From Brachynemurus nebulosus (Eukaryota > Arthropoda > Insecta > Neuroptera > Myrmeleontidae): a stretch of DNA of 64,000 nt. Where the stretch lies: assembly GCA_035578155.1 (NCBI GenBank), contig JAPWDM010000047.1, forward strand, positions 930,001 to 994,000, written 5' to 3'. Shown here piece after piece: positions 57,377-64,000 of this stretch (its first letter is position 1; every line of letters begins with the position of its first letter). A program made the translations under genes and the position numbers. Below the pieces are notes generated by a model that saw only the letters and a program-made list of their open reading frames with translations, ran no database searches and was not told the DNA's origin.

Positions 57377-57490
57377 ATGTACTATGTTGCATTGCAGTAC
57401 TGGCAATGAATGTATTGAGACTGGGACTACCAACACGAGGAGTCATAATCATAATACATACATTTTGTACACTTACATAATATGAATAAA

Positions 57491-60400
57491 TACAGTTAGT
57501 TGCGAAAGTTTACATATACCCACAAAATTTAGACCTTAAACGATAACTTTACCACAATTACTTCCCAGCGCTTCCAATATAACATTAGCTTTGTTCCTTT
57601 TTCATGAATTTACAGTTCAAATCGGTAAAAGTCATGCATAGTTGCAAAAGTTGATAGAAATGTATTTCAGTTAAGAAAATAAATTGTTTTTTCGGCTTGT
57701 GTCTCTCTGCTGGCTTCACATTTTAAAAGTGTAATAAAATTAAAAAAATTACCTTTTTCGAGACCGTAATAAATTTTATGACTTATTTTGGTAAAAATAT
57801 TTTATCCTAATTTTTGAGTATTTTTAAATTGTGTTAAAAAAAAGTTTCAGTTCTATATGGATTTATATGTAACGAAGCAACAAACATAGATCCTTGATAT
57901 TTCTTGCATTAAAGTTGGGAATTTCAAAATGCCAATTAGATTATGAACTTTATTTTATCGGCTAATCATGATTTACATCTCGCGGTTGAAAAAGATCGAC
58001 CCGATCCTTTCTATCTGTAATATTTTTATTTGCAAACTACTTACCTACCGAAAATCGAAAATTTACAAAAAATGATTACCTGAAACTATATGTTTGAAGA
58101 AATTAGATAGTGAGTTTTTGGGTATTCTAGTTTACATTTTGAAATTTTCAACAAGTTCTAGTAGTCAAAGTAAGCAATTTAGTAAACATTTCAAGGATCT
58201 GTGACTTTTGCTGTTATTATAATTAAATAATATTGAATCCCACAGGAACATTTAATCGGGATAAGATTACACCATGTGTTAGATCAGGGTAAATAGTGTC
58301 TCTGTGTGTACTAAATTTCATCCACTTCGATTTAGTTAGTTGGATGTGATTTAGCAGTTGATTTTGTTTCCACCGGGAACCTTCAATCGGGATAAAACTA
58401 TCCTATGTATTATTATTGCTATTGCATTCACTATGAATTTCCATAACCATTTCAACACATTTTTTTGATATAACTAAGTCTGACCCGCGGCTTCACCCGC
58501 ATTGAATTAACGTCCCCCCGCCCTTTGTGTCTCCCCTTCTTCCTCCGGAAACCTTCAATCGGGATTAAACTATCCCGACTAAAACTATTTCAAAATTATT
58601 ACTATATGTGTTCATAGTAAATAACGTTTGTATATTAAATTTTATCAAATTAGATTCAGTCATCCTACAGGAACCTTTAATCAGGATAAGATTAGCCTTT
58701 GCGTTAACTCAGGATTAATCATGTCTGTGTACCAAATTTTATCAAATTCGGTTTAATTATTTGGACATGATTTTGGAATTTCTTTTGCATCCCCTGGGAA
58801 CATTCAATCGGGATAAAACTATTCTACGTGTTATTAAAATTCTAGCTACATGTGTTCATAATAAATAGTGTCTCTATATTATATTTAATTAAATTCGGTT
58901 CAGTCATCCCACAGGAACCTTTAGTCGGGATAAGATTATCCTACTTGTTAACTCAGGATAAATAATGCCAGTGTACCAAATTTCATCGAATTGAGTTTTG
59001 TTTTTTGAGGTGTCTTTGAATAATTGTTTTTGTATCCCTCAGGAACTTGAAATCAGGATAAAATTTAGCCCATGTGTTAATTTGGACTATTTAGAGTATA
59101 AGGAGTGTGTATATAAAATTTTATCAAAATCGATCCAACCGTTTCTGTGTGATTGAGAACAAACATCCAAACATCTAAACATCCAAACTTTCACATTTAT
59201 AATATTATTAAGATATTAATTTTTAGTTAAGTTACATATAAACCCATATAGAACTTAAACTTTTTTTTTAACACAATTTAAAAATACTGAAAAATTTAAA
59301 AGAATAAAATATTTTTACCAAAATAAGTCATAAAATTTATTACGGTCTTGAAAATGGTTAATTTTTTTTTTATTACACTTTTAAAATGTGAAGCCAGCAG
59401 AGAGACACAAGCCGTTTTTTCTGATAATTTAATGCTCCTTTTACTATGAATTTGAATTTTGACTATATGTAGTTCAAAGCGTTGAATCAGCCTGGATTAT
59501 TGTTAAAAATTTGAACTTGACTTTCAATTCTTGTTAGTTATACAAAAATTGATTGCAAAATCATAAGTAGTCGAAAAATATCTACATACTTAACGTAGTT
59601 GCTCTGAGATAGTCAGGTACAAAAGTATATCTCAAAAAAAAAATTGTTCTTTTATCAAAAATTAAATAATGTATTAATATTCTTCAGTGATTATATTTGT
59701 ATGCCACTTGCTTTTTTTAATTTCCGAGCGCTTATGTTGTAGCAATTTAAAAATATTGTTGAAAAAGCGTGGTAAAAACATTGCAAAATGATGTTTTTAA
59801 ATTATATTTCAAAAACGGCGTGGTCAATAATTTTTATTTCTTATTAAATATGGTTTGTAACTTTATTTTAAATAACATATTAAAATTTTATCAAATTCCT
59901 TTGACACGTTTTCATTTTATTCAAAAAAAATTGAATTTTCCCATAAGAGCCCATGTTAAAATTATAAAACTTTGAAGTCGTTTTTCTCAAAATTGGGGTG
60001 GTGAATTTTTTTTCGGTAAGGACTCGTATTACTGGTATTGGAGTAAATAAATATCTAGAGAAGTTTCGTTAAAATCCTTTGAAAAAATCGTTTCATCGAC
60101 CAACTACCTTAAGAGATATATAGGTATGTTGTCTTCCTTTTTAAAAATTCAGAATAAATTACGATTTCAGTTAACAAGTCGATTGGATCATGTGTATTTG
60201 ACAAATTTATTAGCATCTGGACCGTTCCTCATTTTAAAAAAGGAACAAAGCTCATTTATTTTTTAAAAGAAATGCATTATTTTCAACTTTTATAACTACG
60301 CATGATTTTTACTGATTCGAAGATTCGAACTATAAATTCGTGAAAAAGGAACAAAGCTAATTATAATTTTTAAAATTCTCTGGTAAAGGCATTAAAATAA
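57491..60400. mobile_element. large inverted-repeat element, left end Tc1/mariner-like
   Basis: The left end CAGTTAGTTGCGAAAGTTTA follows TA. Arms 57693-57873 and 59231-59413 are about 93% complementary (landmark 'cggcttgtgtctctctgctg'). An outer pair, 57580-57655 and 60270-60365 ('agctttgttcctttttcatg'), extends the palindrome with extra sequence in the right arm. The right terminus is not identifiable. The loop contains a Helitron-like insertion. No transposase ORF. Confidence 0.6.
58243..59213 (-). mobile_element. Helitron-like repeat with ~120-bp internal units
   Basis: On the minus strand it starts TCTTAATAATATTATAAATG after an A (59213) and reaches 'gaagccgcgggtcaga' plus CTTAG before T at 58474. 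Internal 'aatcgggataa' units are at about 58253, 58388, 58556, 58678, 58806, 58924 and 59052; the two units left of 58474 are an additional partial copy. It is the best copy of the family also at 12655, 50585 and 2150. Confidence 0.65.
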
Positions 60401-61344
60401 GATTATTATTGTTGTTTGGTTATAATTATATAGTGACAATTTGTTGTTGTTATCTTTTATTCTTAAGCGTCCCTGCTCACAAAAATAAATTTGCGGGCCG
60501 AGTATGAGTAAGTTATTTTTTCAACCAAAAAAAATGATAAATGAATTGAAAAAAATGAAAATTAATAAAATTCATGGAAAAAGCAATTTTAATAAAAAAA
60601 AAAAATAGGCGCTTATAAAAAGAAATTGTTTCTTAGAAAAATCTATTTACTATTGACGGTAAGCACTTATTTACGTTCCTAGGAAGGCAAGTAAATTACT
60701 TACGTTCCTAGGCAGGTAAGTGTTGTTTACGCAACAAGCTACCTGATATGTAAACGCCAACTTACGAATCAAGAGGCTGAAAAAATAATTTGTACGGTAC
60801 AGAAATACTGAAGCATTTTTTTAGTAGATATGTATTTCTTTTAAAAATAATCAAATTGTACAACAGCTGTTGGAAAAACAGAATAACTTTTTTTCCATAT
60901 AGAATTCTTTTTAGTTTATTTCATGATAAGTTTCAACAACTTGAATAATAATATATGCATACAAATTCTTGTCGTTCACTGTACGTGCAAAATACAATAT
61001 GTGCTTAATTAAACATAAAAGTTTGATTCATTTATGTAATTTGTAATTTAAAATTTATAAAAATGTTCAACCTGAATCACGCCACATCATTTTTGGGGTA
61101 ACGTTTGCTTTCTATATTACTCAGTAGAATAAAGATAGTCTGCTTATTTTGTAAAAAACAAGCAGAGTCATTGTGCGTGATAACTGATACTGACTATGTG
61201 TTCCGTCCCCGTGTTCGACTATTCATATGAGTTTTTTTTAGAGTTTCTCTTTTCAGCTTCAGATGAATATCGGTATAATTCCTGGAAGAAGATAATTGTA
61301 GCCGCGGTTCGTGCACAAATACGCATACAGCCAAATAAACCCTT
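60401..61344. other. AT-rich intergenic DNA
   Basis: A short local duplication of 'ttacgttcctagg(a/c)aggcaagt'-type words near 60670-60722. No gene recognised. Confidence 0.4.
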
Positions 61345-61800
61345 AAGTAAATAATTTTATCTACGACTACCATGAAATTGCTTGTTTATTGTACAAAATA
61401 GTATCTAAGTAAGCTACGTTTTACATACAGCCATAAACCCAATTGTACAAAAAATGGCCATTTACACACACGTATACTTACTTTTAATACCAAAACTTTT
61501 ATTAATTCCTATTAGAATATGTACAAAAATTTTATCTAGCAACTGAATGTTTACGTTTGTTTTTAATAAATTTCAAATACTACATAATTTTAATGTATTG
61601 TATTTGTAAATTTGTACCAAATTTTCTATAGTTTATTATGAATTTCGTGTTAGTCGTAGATAAAGTATAGTATGTAACTCGGTTGTAAGGCATATTGCAC
61701 ACTCGCGCAATTATGCACTCGCCGCTGCGCGGCTCTTGCGTAACTTTTTCGCTCGTGTGTAATATGCAACTTACAATCTCAATCACTTAATATACTATTA
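61345..61800 (-). repeat. dispersed repeat F, inverted copy
   Basis: Reverse-orientation match of 41290-41745, including 'ctacgactaccatgaaattg', 'cgttttacatacagccat', 'ttagtcgtagataaagtata' and the CTTTTTCGCTCGTGTG palindromic end. A 'gcgccgctgcgcggc'-like segment replaces part of the 41-kb palindrome. Confidence 0.75.
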
Positions 61801-62377
61801 CAACAGAACAAAAGCTGTAAATAATAATTATATTAAAAGCCAAGTACATGTTGAACACACGTAAAGTCAGGATTTTTCCATAGCTAGAGCTTTTCACAGC
61901 TTTCGGAATAATATAGGTACAGGGTATTTAAGAAAGTCTTTTACGGTTTATCGTAATCGTAAAAATAAATAAATTTATACGACAATGTTAATTGCACGCA
62001 TTATTGGCATAGGTCAGTTACGTGATAATTGGGCTCGGTAAATCTCTTAAAGAAACACATACTTTTGAAATTCAGTATTTCGTAAACGAGGCTTAAAAAT
62101 GAAAAATGGTTAAAGGAACGTCATTTTCATTTTGAAAGATTATTCTAAGGATACTCCACACGACATGTTAAGTGGGACTGATTTCCGGAGATGTTAACGA
62201 AAAAGAAAATTTTATTCATTTTCCAATATTTCGCTTAATGATTCCCACTTGGTTTTTTGGGGATGATTTATAATAACATCAAAACATATCTTGATACAAA
62301 ATTACATTTACTATAGATCATTCTCACTTTTCAGTACTTCAAAATTCTTTTTTTTTTAATTTTCCAAAATTTGGTTG

Positions 62378-62463
<86 letters not shown>

Positions 62464-62733
62464 TTTCATCTCCACTCTCCACTACATGAAAGCACTCTAA
62501 GCTCCGAAGTCCTAATAACAGACAATTTTTTTTGTGAAAAGTACTTACAAACCAATATATTTGTTAAAAATCGTTAACAATAAAACAGTAGACGTCATAT
62601 TTTCTTCATTATTAGTCGAATTTTCTCCGAAAAATTAGACTTATACAGTCTATACGATAAGAGCTGTGAGAGGCGAGAGTAGGGGCGCTATCCGTTTTCG
62701 GACCCGTAGAACACGAATATGTAGAAAAAAATG

Positions 62734-62779
<46 letters not shown>

Positions 62780-63059
62780 CCGCCACATTTTAATTTGTGT
62801 AGGGCCCCCCTATGGAAGTTAAGAGATGAAATTAGGTAAATGGGGCTCATTTTCGAGGCACCTCATACTATCAAAGTGGGGTAAAATTTTGGGCAAATTT
62901 TTTTTCTGACCCGACCTTTAAGGGGGTGGTGGGGGGCGGAAAAGCAATAAAACTTTTCCAAACCGGTTTTAAATAATGTTTCGGTCAATTATCTACAACA
63001 TATCCAAAATTCAGCTTCCTAGGATGATTTGGTGGGAGTAGAGGGGGGAAAAACGATTT
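61801..63059. other. intergenic DNA with two (TA)n runs
   Basis: TA runs at 62379-62461 and 62739-62776; neither is flanked by TA-core sequence. G-rich/C-rich blocks from 62890 begin a different composition. No gene supported. Confidence 0.5.
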
Positions 63060-63660
63060 TCGCTGGATCTAACAGGCCCCCAGCCCCCCAGAATTAACGT
63101 AGAGGGTTGAAATTTGGTGTGTTGATAAAGCTCGTACCTAGGTTGTGCTTTTTGGAGGTTTTAATATTTACCCCCACTCCCCTCATTTTTAAGCTACAAT
63201 TTCATGCATTTTCGACGTTTTCGAAGTTTGTACCACTCGCACAGGTCACCCAAATAAACCTAGAGGGCTGAAATTTTGTATTCGGATTGAGTTAGTATCA
63301 AGGGGGTGCCTTTTGGGAGTCTCGACTTTCAAACCCTACCGCCACCATTTTGATACCCAAAAGAACATGATTTTTCTTGTTTTTTAACAGTTTCGTTCGG
63401 GTCAAAATCTCCCCAAATAAACCTAGAGGGCTGAAATTTTGTGTACAGGTTAAGTTAATAGCCAGACACTGTTTTTTGGGGGTTTCAACTTTTAGCCCTT
63501 ACCCCCACGATTTTTACGCCAATATTTCCTTAATTTTTTTGCTTGTATTCTAACACGTCTAGAGACTCTCTAAGGAAACCTAGAGGGCTGAAATTTTGTA
63601 TGTGTATTCAGTTAGTATCCAGCTAGAACCTTTTAGGGAGTCCACATTACTTTTCCCCCC
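63060..63660. repeat. ~160-bp tandem repeat, four degenerate units
   Basis: 'tagaggg(c/t)tgaaatttt' recurs at about 63100, 63261, 63424 and 63581, each followed about 50 bp later by a 'ttttggg...' word and a C-rich 'ccccac' block. Confidence 0.8.
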
Positions 63661-63960
63661 ACTTCTTCCATTTTTACATCGGAATTGAATGCTATTGTTA
63701 AATGTGTTTTAAATGCATTACTTTTATTCTAAATACAAGTAGGCGAATAGTAGTTTTAAAAAATTTAAAAAAAAAGTAAATACAATTTTTTAACAAATGA
63801 AATATATACATATTAAGTAATTTGAAAATGTTATTAAAGTCACTGTTTATTTATAAATTAGGAATTTTGGATTTTTATTATTTATAAAATAGAAATTTTG
63901 GATTTTTTTGGAAAGAAAAAATATCTTCATAAAAGCCTTCCAGTTTACTATTTAAGTTCC
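63661..63960. other. AT-rich DNA, no recognised feature
   Basis: Repeated 'aattttggattttt' near 63860 and 63893; nothing else. Confidence 0.4.
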
Positions 63961-63962
63961 TT

Positions 63963-64000
63963 TTAGCGAATTTCCAGAATGGAAACTCGCTATTACAGCC
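63963..64000 (-). mobile_element. TA-core element 3' end, cut by window edge
   Basis: TTTTAGCGAATTTCC, spacer, GGAAACTCGCTATTACAGCC: the start of a reverse-oriented TA-core copy that presumably continues beyond the window. Confidence 0.75.

Overview
The window looks like AT-rich arthropod, most likely insect, nuclear DNA that is almost entirely transposable-element (TE) landscape. The reasons are: one spliced cuticular-protein gene with an intron inside the signal peptide, a Ty3/gypsy LTR retrotransposon with a tRNA-Lys primer site, many hAT, Harbinger and TA-target MITEs, Helitron-like termini, tRNA-derived SINE heads and long (TA)n tracts. The exact order is not provable from this DNA; Hemiptera is plausible.

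Layout. 1-1055 is a ~255-bp tandem array cut by the window edge. 1175-3309 is a near-perfect ~860-bp inverted duplication that carries MITEs inside both arms. 3.4-23.7 kb is a mosaic of small DNA elements. Its commonest family, here called the TA-core element, carries a (TA)n microsatellite at a fixed internal position. 24.3-24.85 kb holds two tRNA-like SINE heads inside a segment with 12-bp flanking repeats. 26.6-27.35 kb is the only convincing host gene, a 156-residue Gly/Tyr/His-rich cuticular protein with two copies of the 18-residue DTPEVAA motif.

27689-36512 is an apparently intact 8.8-kb Ty3/gypsy-type element: two 2076-bp LTRs that differ, by eye, only in homopolymer lengths, an AAAT target duplication, a tRNA-Lys PBS, gag, and pol in the -1 frame. 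The gag/pol overlap holds two in-frame GGGAAAC slippery heptamers, the second touching the gag stop codon. There is no env. Intact ORFs and near-identical LTRs point to a recent insertion.

37-64 kb returns to nested non-autonomous elements: a foldback array of seven ~103-bp units, a Harbinger deletion derivative with a transposase remnant (44121-44907), several hAT elements with perfect 8-bp target duplications (52893, 54003, 56233), a long inverted-repeat element enclosing a Helitron-like insertion (57.5-60.4 kb), and a ~160-bp tandem array at 63.1-63.7 kb.

Apart from the cuticular gene and gag/pol, no ORF looks like a functional gene. All assignments come from reading termini, target duplications and protein motifs; no database search was possible.
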